From CAYONP01 sp964405335 (lineage in GTDB: Bacteria; Armatimonadota; UBA10988): a stretch of 44,542 nucleotides of DNA. The stretch covers positions 1 through 44,542 of the forward strand of contig CAYONP010000045.1 of the NCBI GenBank assembly GCA_964405335.1. The letters are read 5' to 3'. The notes beneath the pieces are model-generated. The model had not been told where the DNA came from, searched no databases, and worked only from the letters and a program-made list of their open reading frames with translations. This document shows, one piece after another, positions 16,140 through 25,467 of the stretch (within the stretch, counting starts at the first letter, position 1; every line of letters begins with the position of its first letter). A program made the translations under genes and the position numbers.

Positions 16140-17516
16140 ATGAACACTACCTCGCAACGACGGGCTTCTGTTCTGGTCGCCGGGTTCGTCGCGATGGCCC
16201 TTGCTGCGCCGTCGCCGGGCGAGGTGCTGCTCCGGCCCAGCGCCGGTGGAGCGCTGTGGCTCGACCTGGCCGACGGGACCGAGCTCTACTGGTTCCAGTA
16301 CATCGGTGGCGCGGGCTTCGCCCAGACCACCTCGGCCGACGCCTTCCTGATCGACCGCGGCATGCCGGCCTTCGACGGCGAGCCACGGCGGCTGCACATC
16401 CCCGCCCGCAGCGCCGACGGCGGGATGATCGAGGTGACCGAGTCGCTCCGCCTCGACGACGCCGAACCAGAGCTGCTGCACTTCGAGTACGAGTTCGCCA
16501 GCGACCATCCAACGGTGCTCAACACCGCCGGCGCCAGCCTCGGCCTGCCGGTGGCCGAATTCGCCGCCGCCACCGTCGGCGGGCCGGCCGGCCGAACCGC
16601 GGTGCTGCCCGTCGACCGGCCCGAGGTGTCGACACTGCTCCGCGCCGGCGGCACGCAACTCGAGTGTGCGCTCGGCGCGCCGCGCGGCTGGGGGCTGATT
16701 CTCAACCAGCCGTCGACCCTCGACGTGATGGACCTCCGCAGCTGGGGCGTCGAGTTCTACCGGGCCAGTGTCGTCGCCCTCGGGCCGGGCAGAGACCTGC
16801 CGCTCAACCCCGACGAACCGGCGGCGATCAGTGGTCGGCTCCGGCTGGCCGAACCGATCCGGGTGACCGACCTCGAGCTGCCGGTACCCGCTCCGCCGCC
16901 GGCGGGCGAGTGGGCCATGCGCGCCGCCGCGACCTACCTGGCATTCGAGAACGCCGGTCAAGCGCTGGTCCGCGTGTCGAACGTCGTTCGGACCAACGAC
17001 TCGCGGATCGTTCCGGTGCCGGCGCGCGAGGCACCCAATGACGAGACGGTGGTCGGCGAAGTGACCGTGGCGAACAACCTGCGGCTGGAGAGCTGGAACA
17101 TCGCCACGCCGGTGTTCGGCGCAACCCAGCTCGACGTCGAAACAACCATCCTCAACACCGCTGGTGGGCTGCGCGGTTATGGTGTGGCGATCGACCTGTC
17201 GCCCGAGCTCGGCGCGGCGATGGCCGTCTTCCTGCGCGAACCCGAACCGAAGGTGCTGCTGCCGGCCGAGGCCGAGCCGGGCCACATCGCCCGCGCTCAC
17301 TGTGCCGGCGTCGAGCTCCGCGACGTCGACGGCAGCGTGGTCTTCTCGGCCACCGGCGATGACGACGGTTACTGGTCACTCCACCGCACCGCCGACGGCC
17401 TGCGGCTGATCCTCTGGATTACCGGCGGCGACACGGCCGCTGACCAACTGCAGACCCCGCCGGCCGGCACGACGCTCAGCGCCACCGTCGAACTGGTGGT
17501 CGATGACGCGGGGTAG
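16140..17516 (+). CDS. Secreted protein of unknown function
   Basis: 458 residues, not recognised. The start MNTTSQRRASVLVAGFVAMA is a signal peptide, with cleavage likely near APSPGEV. The mature part is rich in beta-strand-like alternation (LRPSAGGALWLDLADGTELY, EYEFASDHPTVLNTAGASLG). It has no catalytic motif I can name. Residues after about 250 read like one or two immunoglobulin-like domains (NAGQALVRVSNVVRTND; LNTAGGLRGYGVAIDLS). Its C-terminus AGTTLSATVELVVDDAG resembles cohesin-like or filament-type strand ends. The gene is convergent with the sialidase, 3 nt apart. A short AGGA lies only 3-5 nt before ATG 16140, so the start is moderately certain. A surface sugar-related role is only suggested by the neighbours. 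Confidence 0.75.
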   Translation: MNTTSQRRASVLVAGFVAMALAAPSPGEVLLRPSAGGALWLDLADGTELYWFQYIGGAGFAQTTSADAFLIDRGMPAFDGEPRRLHIPARSADGGMIEVTESLRLDDAEPELLHFEYEFASDHPTVLNTAGASLGLPVAEFAAATVGGPAGRTAVLPVDRPEVSTLLRAGGTQLECALGAPRGWGLILNQPSTLDVMDLRSWGVEFYRASVVALGPGRDLPLNPDEPAAISGRLRLAEPIRVTDLELPVPAPPPAGEWAMRAAATYLAFENAGQALVRVSNVVRTNDSRIVPVPAREAPNDETVVGEVTVANNLRLESWNIATPVFGATQLDVETTILNTAGGLRGYGVAIDLSPELGAAMAVFLREPEPKVLLPAEAEPGHIARAHCAGVELRDVDGSVVFSATGDDDGYWSLHRTADGLRLILWITGGDTAADQLQTPPAGTTLSATVELVVDDAG

Positions 17517-17519
17517 TCG

Positions 17520-18629
17520 TCATGGCGCCAAGCGGTCGAGTTCGTCGAGCTTGAACCGCACGCTGACGATGTAGGGCGCCTCGCCCTCCGTCCAGTGGCC
17601 GTAGGTGGTGGCCACAATCGTCCCATCGGGCAGCAGCTCGACACCGGGATAGGCGCAGTCGGCGCCGCGGTGGTTGTCCATCAGCCGCACGCGGTACTGC
17701 CCTTCGCGGCCCGCGACGATGTCGTCGTAGGTGCCGACCCAGGCGACGAAGTCGCCCTTGGTCGGGCTCTCGTGGGTGGTGTCGCGGAAGCAGATGACCA
17801 GCCGGCCGTCGGGCGCGTAGACGGCCTGGTGGCGGTCGCCCGTCAGCGCGCCCGGCAGCTCGCGCGGCTCGCTCCAGGTCGCGCCCTCGTCGTCGCTGAC
17901 GATGACGAAGCCGTTGTGCCGCCGGCTGTTCTCGCGGAACAGGATGGCCACTTGCCGCCCGTCGGGCGAGCGGACGAAGCCGCCCTCGCACAGATGCGCA
18001 TCGGGATGCTGGGCAATCGCTCGCGGCTCGCCCCAGGTCAGCCCGCCGTCGCGTGATTCGGTCAGGTAGACGGTGAACACGCCGGTCAACTCGCCGCCGG
18101 CGCGGAAGAAGCGGCCGTCGTCGTGGAAGCAGGCCAGGTAGCGGCCGTCGGCGGTGCGCAGCAGGTCGCTCATGGCGACAATGCCGCCGAACTCGCCGAT
18201 CGGCTCGAGCGGCGTCCAGCTCACGCCGTCGTCGTCCGAGACGGTCATCCGGATCGGATAGAGGCCGGAGAAGATGATCAACCGCTTGACGCCGGCGGGG
18301 TCGACCACGCGGTAGAGCGTCGGCACTTCGAGCGAGGTCGCCCAGTTGTCTGGCACCGGCAGTCGGTCCGACCAGGTCAGCGCGCCGTCGTCGCTGCGCT
18401 TGAGCACCAGCGCGCCGCGGCCGTGACCCTTCGGGTAGACACAGTAGATCGTCCGCCCGTCTTCGAGCAGGACGGTGGTGGGATGCCCGAGGTACTGCCC
18501 CGGCTCGCGGTCGACGATGACCTGTCGCGCGGTGTCGCCGGCCAGGTCGATCAGCGGGATGGAGTAGCCGCGCGGCGGCTCGGCGGCCAGCGTCGCGGCG
18601 ATGACGATCGGGATCACGGGCAGTCTCAC
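17520..18629 (-). CDS. Exported BNR/Asp-box sialidase-like protein
   Basis: 369-residue six-bladed-propeller glycosidase-like protein (exo-alpha-sialidase superfamily). A signal peptide (MRLPVIPIVIAATLAAEPPR) is followed by repeated Asp-boxes: SDDGALTW, SDDDGVSW, SRDGGLTW and SDDEGATW. Such proteins cleave terminal sialic acids or other acidic sugars in known enzymes, but many in sugar-degrading environmental bacteria have untested substrates. The start is GTG 18629, which overlaps the TGA of the upstream URO-D-like gene as GTGA, so the two are translationally coupled. It ends 3 nt from the convergent secreted protein. Confidence 0.88.
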   Translation of the reverse strand: MRLPVIPIVIAATLAAEPPRGYSIPLIDLAGDTARQVIVDREPGQYLGHPTTVLLEDGRTIYCVYPKGHGRGALVLKRSDDGALTWSDRLPVPDNWATSLEVPTLYRVVDPAGVKRLIIFSGLYPIRMTVSDDDGVSWTPLEPIGEFGGIVAMSDLLRTADGRYLACFHDDGRFFRAGGELTGVFTVYLTESRDGGLTWGEPRAIAQHPDAHLCEGGFVRSPDGRQVAILFRENSRRHNGFVIVSDDEGATWSEPRELPGALTGDRHQAVYAPDGRLVICFRDTTHESPTKGDFVAWVGTYDDIVAGREGQYRVRLMDNHRGADCAYPGVELLPDGTIVATTYGHWTEGEAPYIVSVRFKLDELDRLAP

Positions 18630-19876
18630 GCGCTCGCGTACTGCTCGACCAGCTCTCGGGCCATGGTGTTCCAGGCGGTGACCCGCTCGGTCTCGCCGGC
18701 GCAGGTCGAAATGTCCTTGAGGATGATCTCGACGTGGCAGCCGCGGGTCAGCTCGAGGACCGTCTCCAGCTCGCGCCGCATCGCTTCGAGCCGGAACCGT
18801 TTCTCGGCCAGAAAGGCCGGGTTCGGTTTGTAGCTGAAGACGAACTCCCCTCCCACCGTCTCGGCCGCGCGCTCGGCGTTGATGCGGTAGTTCATCGAGA
18901 TCTTGCGTAGCCGCGGGATGCGCCGCAGAATCTCGACCTTGTGGTGCAACTGCTCGCAGCAGCCGTAGTAGTTGAGCCCCCAGCGCTCGGCCCAGGGCAG
19001 GTCGTGGCGAACGGCGAACTCCCAGTGCATCTCAGGCGAAACCTCGCTGAAGATCTGCGCGTTCGAGCAGCCCCACATTTCGGGCGCCGTCGCCGGCCGG
19101 GGCGCCGGCGGGTCCGGCAGGTCGCTGACGTACCCGTAGCCGCCCGAGCCGACGCGGCTGTTGTCGGCCGCGTGGGTGAGCAGCTTCTGCTCCTCGAGCT
19201 GGTCGAGGTAGGCCAGCATGGCGATGACGATCCGCTCGACCGCGTCGTGGACCATCTCGGGGCGATCGACCAGGTCGAACATCGCCTGCTCGACGCCCCA
19301 CCACTGGATCAGATGGTCCCACGGCGTGTACCAGATGTGGCGCACGCCGGTGCGGCGGATCTCGAGCAGGTCGCCGAACGCCTCGTTGAGCCGCTCCTCG
19401 TGCCGCGCGGTGGCCGCCTCGTCATAGCTCACCTCGGGCGCATGGATGCGCTCGAGGTCGGCCGGCTCGCGGATCTGCGCGTGATAACGCCGGCTGATGA
19501 TGTCGCTCGCCGGGTCGGTACGGACCAGGTCGAACTCGGGCGCGTAACCGAGCCCCGTGTCGCGGATGGCCATGCCGCAGGGGAACCAGGGCTCGATGAC
19601 CCGGTCGGCCTCGAAGTGGCGGAACTCATACAGCGTTCGCCGCAGATGCGCCTCGACGCCGCGCGCCCAGCCGTCCTCGCAGTGCAGCGTCAGCTCGCCG
19701 TCGGCCGGCAGCTCGTGCCACGGCACCTCGGTGATCCAGAGCATCGGCCGGACCGAGTCGAGGTCGTTCAGCCGGCGCCACAGCTCGCGCCGCTCGTGGC
19801 AGACCGGCAGCTCGGCCGCCGCCCGCCACTCGCCGGCCAGTTGTCGCAGAACGTCGCGGTCGTGGTCATTGCTCAT
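18626..19876 (-). CDS. URO-D-like family protein (second paralogue)
   Basis: 416-residue protein of the URO-D/methyltransferase-like superfamily, in a subgroup different from the 375-residue protein at 1362-2489. Recognisable parts are RRELWRRLNDLDSVRPMLWI, TLHCEDGWARGVEAHLRRTL, HIWYTPWDHLIQWWGVEQAM, WGLNYYGCCEQLHHKVEILR and EIILKDISTC. The subgroup recurs in carbohydrate-degrading environmental bacteria, but I know of no tested function. ATG 19876 starts the conserved part; the in-frame extension to 20014 has no family similarity and crosses the divergent gene. It is coupled to the sialidase and divergent, across 106 nt, from a Gfo/Idh-beta-helix operon, so a role in processing a released sugar is likely but inferred. 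Confidence 0.8.
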   Translation of the reverse strand: MSNDHDRDVLRQLAGEWRAAAELPVCHERRELWRRLNDLDSVRPMLWITEVPWHELPADGELTLHCEDGWARGVEAHLRRTLYEFRHFEADRVIEPWFPCGMAIRDTGLGYAPEFDLVRTDPASDIISRRYHAQIREPADLERIHAPEVSYDEAATARHEERLNEAFGDLLEIRRTGVRHIWYTPWDHLIQWWGVEQAMFDLVDRPEMVHDAVERIVIAMLAYLDQLEEQKLLTHAADNSRVGSGGYGYVSDLPDPPAPRPATAPEMWGCSNAQIFSEVSPEMHWEFAVRHDLPWAERWGLNYYGCCEQLHHKVEILRRIPRLRKISMNYRINAERAAETVGGEFVFSYKPNPAFLAEKRFRLEAMRRELETVLELTRGCHVEIILKDISTCAGETERVTAWNTMARELVEQYASA

Positions 19877-19982
19877 GGCCAACCCCAGCCCGGCCGGTGC
19901 AACGTTCCGTCCCACCGAGCCGGCTCCTGCGGCGGAGGGCGGCCGCCCCGGGCGGCGAAGCACGGCGGCGAAGGAGCGCGGC

Positions 19983-21143
19983 ATGGACAGCTTACGCATC
20001 GGGGTGATCGGCATCGGCGGGATGGGCTCGCACCACTGCCGCTACCTGGCCGAGGGTCAGGTGCCGCGGACGGAGCTGACCGCCGTCTGCGACGTGGCGC
20101 AGAGCCGCCTCGACTGGGCCGCCGGCGCGCTGCCCGAGCGTGTGGCGCGCTTCGGCGACGCCGAGAAGCTGCTCGACTCGGGCCTGGTCGACGCAGTGGT
20201 CATCGCCACGCCGCACTACTTTCACCCGACCTACGGCATCGCCGCGGCCGAGCGCGGCATCCATGTCATGAGCGAGAAGCCGGCCGGGGTCTACACGCGC
20301 CAGGTGCGCGAGATGAACGAGACGGTCGAGCGCACCGGCATCGCCTATGGCCTGATGTTCAACCAGCGCGTGCGGCCGGTGCACCGCAAGCTGCAGGAGC
20401 TGGTCGCCGCCGGCGAGGTGGGCGAGCTGCAGCGGACCAACTGGATCATCACCAACTGGTTCCGCACCCAGGCCTACTACGATTCGGGCGGCTGGCGCGC
20501 CACCTGGGCCGGCGAGGGCGGCGGCGTACTGATCAACCAGTGCCCGCACAACCTCGACCTGTGGCAGTGGATCTGCGGCCTGCCGAGCCGCGTGCATGCC
20601 TTCATCGGCTTCGGCAAGTACCACGACATCGAGGTCGACGACGAGGTCACCGCCTACGTCGAGTATCCCAACGGCGCCACCGGCGTGTTCATCACCACCA
20701 CCGGCGAGGCGCCGGGCAGCAATCGGCTCGAGGTCTGCGGCGACCGGGGCAAGCTGGTGCTCGAGGACGGTAAGCTCAGTTTCCAGCGCACGCGCGAGTC
20801 GGCGCGCGAGTTCCTGCGCACCAGCCCGCACGGCTTCGCCCGGCCAGAGACCTGGAACATCGACGTGCCGGTCCGCTCGGGCGGCGAGGAACACAAAGAC
20901 GTCACCCGTGCCTGGGTCGACCACATCCTCGACGGCAAGCCGATGATCGCTCCGGGGCAGGAGGGCATCCGCAGCCTCGAGCTGTCGAACGCCATGCTGC
21001 TCTCGGCCTGGTGCGGTGAGACCATCGACATCCCCGTCGACGAGGCGCGCTTCCTGGCCGAGCTCGAGCAGCGACAGGCTACCTCGTCGTATCGGCCCGA
21101 CCAGGACGAGGCGAAGACGATGGATGTGCAGGGCACCTTCTGA
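19983..21143 (+). CDS. Gfo/Idh/MocA-family oxidoreductase (cytoplasmic)
   Basis: 386-residue NAD(P)-dependent sugar dehydrogenase-like protein. The Rossmann motif GVIGIGGMGSHH lies at residues 7-18; VIATPHYFHPTYGI and MSEKPAG (the family EKP motif, near residue 97) follow. GGGVLINQCPHNLDLWQWI carries the His-Asp pair typical of the C-terminal alpha/beta domain. No export signal is present, in contrast to the Tat-exported relative at 28133-29392. ATG 19983 has AAGGAG upstream. It is followed after 10 nt by the beta-helix gene and is divergent from the URO-D-like/sialidase pair. The substrate is probably a free sugar, sugar acid or inositol; this is not determinable here. Confidence 0.92.
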   Translation: MDSLRIGVIGIGGMGSHHCRYLAEGQVPRTELTAVCDVAQSRLDWAAGALPERVARFGDAEKLLDSGLVDAVVIATPHYFHPTYGIAAAERGIHVMSEKPAGVYTRQVREMNETVERTGIAYGLMFNQRVRPVHRKLQELVAAGEVGELQRTNWIITNWFRTQAYYDSGGWRATWAGEGGGVLINQCPHNLDLWQWICGLPSRVHAFIGFGKYHDIEVDDEVTAYVEYPNGATGVFITTTGEAPGSNRLEVCGDRGKLVLEDGKLSFQRTRESAREFLRTSPHGFARPETWNIDVPVRSGGEEHKDVTRAWVDHILDGKPMIAPGQEGIRSLELSNAMLLSAWCGETIDIPVDEARFLAELEQRQATSSYRPDQDEAKTMDVQGTF

Positions 21144-21153
21144 GGAGGACCCC

Positions 21154-22359
21154 ATGCGTGCCCTGCTCTGCCTGACCGCCCTCATGCTGCCGGCCGCCGC
21201 GGCCGACCTGATCAACGTCCGCGACCACGGCGCCGCCGGCGACGGCGTGGCCGACGACACCGGCGCGTTCCAGGCGGCCATCGCCGCGGGGCATGAGCAG
21301 CAGCGGCATGTCTACGTGCCGCGCGGAACGTACCGGCTCAGCGCGCCGCTGGTGCTCGAGAACATCGCCCTCACCGGCCCCGACGCCGGCGCCTGGCCGG
21401 CCGACATCAACGCCCTGCCGCAACTGGTGCCAATGCACCGCGACGGGCCGGCGGTGCATCTGCTGGCCGGCGGCGCGCTGAGCGGGGTCGACCTCAACTA
21501 CGCCTGGGAGGCCGAACCCGAGACCGGGCCGCCGGCGGTGCTGATCAGCGGTATCGGTTGCTACGTGCGCAACTGTCGCATCCGCTACTGCTGGGACGGC
21601 ATCGTCACCGACGGCGAGCACAACGTCGGGCGGCTGAACATCGAGAATGTGTTCATCGTCGCGCCGCGCAACGTCGGCGTGCGGGTGACCGGCACCTGGG
21701 ACGTGCCGGCGCTGCGCAACATCGAGGTCTGGAACGCCGGGCCGGTGCCGCGTGGGCTCGAACGAGGCGTCGGCTTCCTGCTGGGCAAGAACGACCTGAT
21801 CCGCCTGACCGACTGCTTCGCCTTCGCCATGCGGCACGGGTTTCTGCTCGAAGACAGAATCGAGGGCTGCACCATCGAGGGCGGCACCTGGGGCGTGATG
21901 ACCGGCTGCGCGACCGACTTCTGCGGCAGCGGGATCACCATCCGTGGCGAGCACACGCTCTCCGTCTCGGGCGGCACCTACTGGAACCACGCCACCAGCC
22001 TCGAGGTCGACGGTCCGTCGCGTGTGCGGGTCACCGGCGCCGAGCTGAAGTCGAACGGCGCGCCGGCGGTGGTGCTGCGCGAGGCCGATCATGTCGTCAT
22101 CCAGGGCTGCAGCCTGCTCCGGCCGATGGAGGAGTTCGACGCGCCGGCGGTGCTGGCCGAGGGCGGGCGGCTGGTCCTGACCGGCAATCACCTCGAGTCG
22201 CGCGGCGTCGGCATCCGGCTCGGCGCGGGCCTGCGCGCGGCGGTGATCGCCGACAACCTGATCGACCCACACGGCCACGCGCCGATCGAGGGCGCGCCGG
22301 AAGGCAACGAGTCGGTGCAGGTGCGCGGCAACGTCGTCTCGCCGCCGGCCGATCCCTGA
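21154..22359 (+). CDS. Exported right-handed beta-helix protein (pectate-lyase-3-like)
   Basis: 401 residues. A signal peptide (MRALLCLTALMLPAAAA) precedes NVRDHGAAGDGVADDTGAFQ, the entry motif of the Pectate_lyase_3/GH28-like beta-helix family. About ten imperfect rungs follow (for example YVRNCRIRYCWDGIV, LNIENVFIVAPRNVGVRV, VVIQGCSLLRPM, LVLTGNHLESRGVGIRL). The family includes polysaccharide lyases, hydrolases and epimerases; the catalytic residues cannot be assigned by eye. GAGGAGG overlaps the upstream TGA and sets ATG 21154. It is in an operon with the Gfo/Idh gene, which suggests that polysaccharide cleavage and sugar oxidation are coupled. Confidence 0.87.
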   Translation: MRALLCLTALMLPAAAADLINVRDHGAAGDGVADDTGAFQAAIAAGHEQQRHVYVPRGTYRLSAPLVLENIALTGPDAGAWPADINALPQLVPMHRDGPAVHLLAGGALSGVDLNYAWEAEPETGPPAVLISGIGCYVRNCRIRYCWDGIVTDGEHNVGRLNIENVFIVAPRNVGVRVTGTWDVPALRNIEVWNAGPVPRGLERGVGFLLGKNDLIRLTDCFAFAMRHGFLLEDRIEGCTIEGGTWGVMTGCATDFCGSGITIRGEHTLSVSGGTYWNHATSLEVDGPSRVRVTGAELKSNGAPAVVLREADHVVIQGCSLLRPMEEFDAPAVLAEGGRLVLTGNHLESRGVGIRLGAGLRAAVIADNLIDPHGHAPIEGAPEGNESVQVRGNVVSPPADP

Positions 22360-22402
22360 CGCATCCGCGGTCGTGCTCGATGCTGAACCGAGGACCGAGC
22401 CG

Positions 22403-22858
22403 ATGGCGGTGACCACCGAGCTGACCGAGACCAGCCTGACCATGCGCCAAGTGGTGCCGGCGCGGATTGAGCGGGTCTACGCCGCCTGGACCGAGCCGGA
22501 TCGTCTGGCCCAATGGTGGTGCCGCCCGCCCGGCTGGGCAAAGCCCGAGCTGCACTGCGACGTCCGTCCGGACGGCGAGTTCTGTGCCGTCATGCGCCAC
22601 GAAGAAGATGCCGAGCCGTACGAAGTGCGCGGTCGGTACCTCGAGCTGGTGCCGTACGAGAAGGTCGTGTTCACCTGGCGTTGGCAGCGCGAGGACATGG
22701 ACTGCGGCGAGACGACGGTCACCGTCAAGCTGATCGACCTCGGCGACGACACCGAAGTGGTGGTCACTCACGCCGGCTTCCCCGCCGCCGCCGCGCGCGA
22801 CCAGCATGTCTGGGGCTGGACCCACGGCCTGGAGAACCTCCGCGCGCTATTCGACTGA
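22403..22858 (+). CDS. SRPBCC/AHSA1-domain protein
   Basis: 151-residue single-domain protein of the Bet v 1-like SRPBCC superfamily, activator-of-Hsp90-homologue type. The family start is visible as TMRQVVPARIERVYAAWTEP, then LAQWWCRPPGWAKPELHCDV, PDGEFCAVM, YLELVPYEKVVFTWRW and VVTHAGFP. The C-terminal HGWxxxLenL-like helix reads WGWTHGLENLRALF. The ligand is unknown; these proteins bind small hydrophobic molecules. ATG 22403 has AGGA 8 nt upstream; ATG 22373 is an in-frame alternative. It lies 43 nt after the beta-helix gene on the same strand, but a shared role is not evident. Confidence 0.85.
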   Translation: MAVTTELTETSLTMRQVVPARIERVYAAWTEPDRLAQWWCRPPGWAKPELHCDVRPDGEFCAVMRHEEDAEPYEVRGRYLELVPYEKVVFTWRWQREDMDCGETTVTVKLIDLGDDTEVVVTHAGFPAAAARDQHVWGWTHGLENLRALFD

Positions 22859-22930
22859 GCCGGCCGCAGTTGCCCATCGCCACAGCCTTGCACCACAATG
22901 GCCCTGCACCGCGCGCCGGAGTAAGTCCCC

Positions 22931-25435
22931 ATGACGTGCCGTGGCGTTGCCGATCTGATTCGTTCACAACGCGCCGCCCTGGCCCTGGTCGGGCTGTTCG
23001 TGGCGACCTGGGCCGGTGGCTGCGGCGGATCCGACCAATCGGCCGGCGGCGGCTCGGCCACACGGACGATCCACGGCACGGTGGCCGGCCCCGCCGGCGT
23101 GGCGATGGTGCGGAGCAGCCTGGGCGAGGCACCGGTCGCCGGCGGGCGGTTTGCCATTGTCGGGTTCGAAGGCCGGCAACTGGTCGCCGCCGAGTCGGCC
23201 GACGGCGTGCCGATGCTGCTCGGCTGGCTCGGCGACGGCGCGACCGAACTGAGCCCGCGGTCGCTGGCCGAGGTGCTGGTCTGGTTGGCCACCCTCGCGC
23301 CGATGGCGCCACCCGAGCTGCAGGCCGAGCTGCAGGCGCTGCTCGCCGACGCAGCCGAACTCGACCCGCTGGCCGACGCTATCGCCGCGGCGCTGGCCGG
23401 CAATCCCGATGCCTTCGCCACCGACCAGCCCACCGTGGCGCAGGCGCTGGCCGATGTGCTGGCAGCCCTCGCCGCGGCCGGTACCGCCGAGCGGGGCAGC
23501 CGGGCCGCCCAGATCTATGTCGACCGGCTGGGCCGCGCGTTGCTGATCAACCCGACCGACGCGAAGAGCGGCCTGCGGCTCGACACCACCGGTGGGCTCG
23601 ATACGGTGACGGTGTTCAACGCCTACCGGCGGCTGACTCACGTCAGCATCGACCGAGTCTCGACGTTTGATGCCGACGGCAACGAGACGGCCTCCACCTC
23701 GCACCTGACCGACTTCGAGCTGCCGGCGGTGCAGGGCGTGAGCACCACCATCGGTTCGTTCGTCGACCTGATCTGGGGCCGCACGGCCTATGGCGAGGTC
23801 TCGTCGCAGGCGGTCAAGCTGCCCAACGTCGACGGCGCTGCCAAAACGCGCTACGAGTTGCTGGTCGTCGGCCCTGGCCACCTGCCCGGCGATGGCGACC
23901 GAATGGACGCCCAGGAGCGGGCCAAGCAGCGCGAGGTGACGCAGATTTTCATCGCCCGCGATGTGTTCCTGACCCTGGTCCTCAACTGGCTCATCCCGGC
24001 CAGCGGGGTGCAGAGCGTGCTCGGCTCCGAGGCGGCCAAGGACGCGACGCAGGATGTCGTCAATCTGATTGGCAACTCGGTTCCCGGGGCCTGGGACAAG
24101 GCCGCCGGCGGCGACGTCAGCGGGGCGTTGTTCGACGTCTATCAAGCGCTGGCCACCAGCAACTCGTTCCGCAACGCTCTGCTCCAGATCACGCTGCGGC
24201 TGATCGCCGCCCGGTTCGGAAAGCCGGCGATCGAGAAGCTCGGCGACCGGGTGGCGACACTGATGAAGAGCATGGCCGTGGTCGACGCCGCCCTGGCGGG
24301 GTTCGACGTGTCGCAGATCGGCAACGCCATCGCGAACGCGGCCATCGCCGAGGCGTGGCAGGTCGACGTCGTTCGCTCCGCCGTACGGCTCGATCCCGAG
24401 CAGGCGTCGATCGAGCCGCGCGACATCGTCGAGCTGACCGTCGCCGTCACCGACGCGCCGGCCGGCACGCCGTTCGAGTACCGGTACAGCACGCCCGGCA
24501 GCGCCGGCCAGATCCGCAACGCAACGCAGACCGGCACGCAGATCACCAGCAGCCAGCCGACGATCATCTATGAGGCGGGCAGCGACGAGGGCAACGACAC
24601 CGTGACCGTCGAGGTCTTCGCCCTGGCCGGGCCAGGCGGGGCCGACCGCGAGAAGGTCGGCGAGGCGACCTCGATGATTGAGGTCAAGCACAGCGCCGTG
24701 CAGGTCGAGCCGGGCTTCAGGGAGGTCGAGGGCGGCCAGTCGGTGAGCTTGAAGGCGACCGTGGACCCGGCGCCGGCCGGCCCGCTGCGCTTCCGCTGGA
24801 CCACCGCCGCGGCCCACGGCGTGCTCGACGGGCCGCTCGACGGCTTCCCGCAGAGCTTTGAGAATGTGGTCGACAACGGCAACACGAATGCGGTCGTCTA
24901 CCACTCCGACCCACGCGCCGACCGGGTGGGCACCGAGGAGATCCGCTGCGAGGTGATTGACCAGGAGGGCAACACGCTCGGCGCCGACTCGGCCTTCATC
25001 GAGGTCAAGAACGAACCGGATTCCCAGATCATGGTCGAGGAGGTCGAGACCTTCGACCAGCCCTCCGGAGCCAGCTTCCGCACCATCTCCGGGCTACGGC
25101 ACTACGTCTTCACGGCGGTGCGGGGCGACGTCGGCTACCGCCAAATCTATCGCTACGCCGATCCGAACGAGGATATCCCGAGCACGCCCAAGGACGGCGC
25201 GTCGTTCACCATCCGGCACGGCACGAGCTACCGCACACCGGCGGAGTTCCGCGCCGAGTTCCCCCACTCCACCCTGCAGCTGGCCGACGACGAGCGGGTG
25301 ATCACCTTCGGCATCGGCAGTCGGCGGTTCCACATGAACGACTGGGACCAGATTCCCGAGTTCAGGGCCGACCTCGAGGCCTCCGCGCGGTTCTGGTTCG
25401 ACAAGATCGACTTCGAGGTGCAGACCATCGACTGA
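22931..25435 (+). CDS. Large lipoprotein with Ig-like repeats
   Basis: 834 residues, function unknown. The start holds a lipoprotein signal, ALALVGLFVATWAGGC, with the lipobox Cys followed by GGSDQSAGGG. The N-terminal part (about 45-170) looks like a carboxypeptidase-regulatory-style strand domain followed by Ala/Leu-rich helices (LQAELQALLADAAELDPLAD). A middle region has a hydrophobic helix, VFLTLVLNWLIPASGV. From about 485 to 690 there are two Ig-like repeats, each opening with RLDPEQASIEPRDIVELTV-like or VQVEPGFREVEGGQSVSL-like sequence. The last 130 residues form an unassigned domain. ATG 22931 has GGAG upstream. The gene is single, convergent with the UvrC-like gene. Confidence 0.8.
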   Translation: MTCRGVADLIRSQRAALALVGLFVATWAGGCGGSDQSAGGGSATRTIHGTVAGPAGVAMVRSSLGEAPVAGGRFAIVGFEGRQLVAAESADGVPMLLGWLGDGATELSPRSLAEVLVWLATLAPMAPPELQAELQALLADAAELDPLADAIAAALAGNPDAFATDQPTVAQALADVLAALAAAGTAERGSRAAQIYVDRLGRALLINPTDAKSGLRLDTTGGLDTVTVFNAYRRLTHVSIDRVSTFDADGNETASTSHLTDFELPAVQGVSTTIGSFVDLIWGRTAYGEVSSQAVKLPNVDGAAKTRYELLVVGPGHLPGDGDRMDAQERAKQREVTQIFIARDVFLTLVLNWLIPASGVQSVLGSEAAKDATQDVVNLIGNSVPGAWDKAAGGDVSGALFDVYQALATSNSFRNALLQITLRLIAARFGKPAIEKLGDRVATLMKSMAVVDAALAGFDVSQIGNAIANAAIAEAWQVDVVRSAVRLDPEQASIEPRDIVELTVAVTDAPAGTPFEYRYSTPGSAGQIRNATQTGTQITSSQPTIIYEAGSDEGNDTVTVEVFALAGPGGADREKVGEATSMIEVKHSAVQVEPGFREVEGGQSVSLKATVDPAPAGPLRFRWTTAAAHGVLDGPLDGFPQSFENVVDNGNTNAVVYHSDPRADRVGTEEIRCEVIDQEGNTLGADSAFIEVKNEPDSQIMVEEVETFDQPSGASFRTISGLRHYVFTAVRGDVGYRQIYRYADPNEDIPSTPKDGASFTIRHGTSYRTPAEFRAEFPHSTLQLADDERVITFGIGSRRFHMNDWDQIPEFRADLEASARFWFDKIDFEVQTID

Positions 25436-25467
25436 GCCGCCAGCGGGCCGCCGATGACGTTCGTCGC

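Noticed and set aside
16086..17300. 404-residue minus-strand frame opposite the secreted unknown protein
   Set aside because: No signal peptide, ribosome site or family sequence; the composition is typical of antisense frames here.
17574..17590. GTAG followed by GGCG-cct-CGCC inside the sialidase gene as another REP
   Set aside because: Arms of only 4 bp within coding sequence; expected by chance at this GC content.
22964..24904. 646-residue minus-strand frame
   Set aside because: It is antisense to the lipoprotein, Arg/Gly/Asp-rich, with no recognisable motif; the plus-strand protein has a lipobox and Ig-like repeats.
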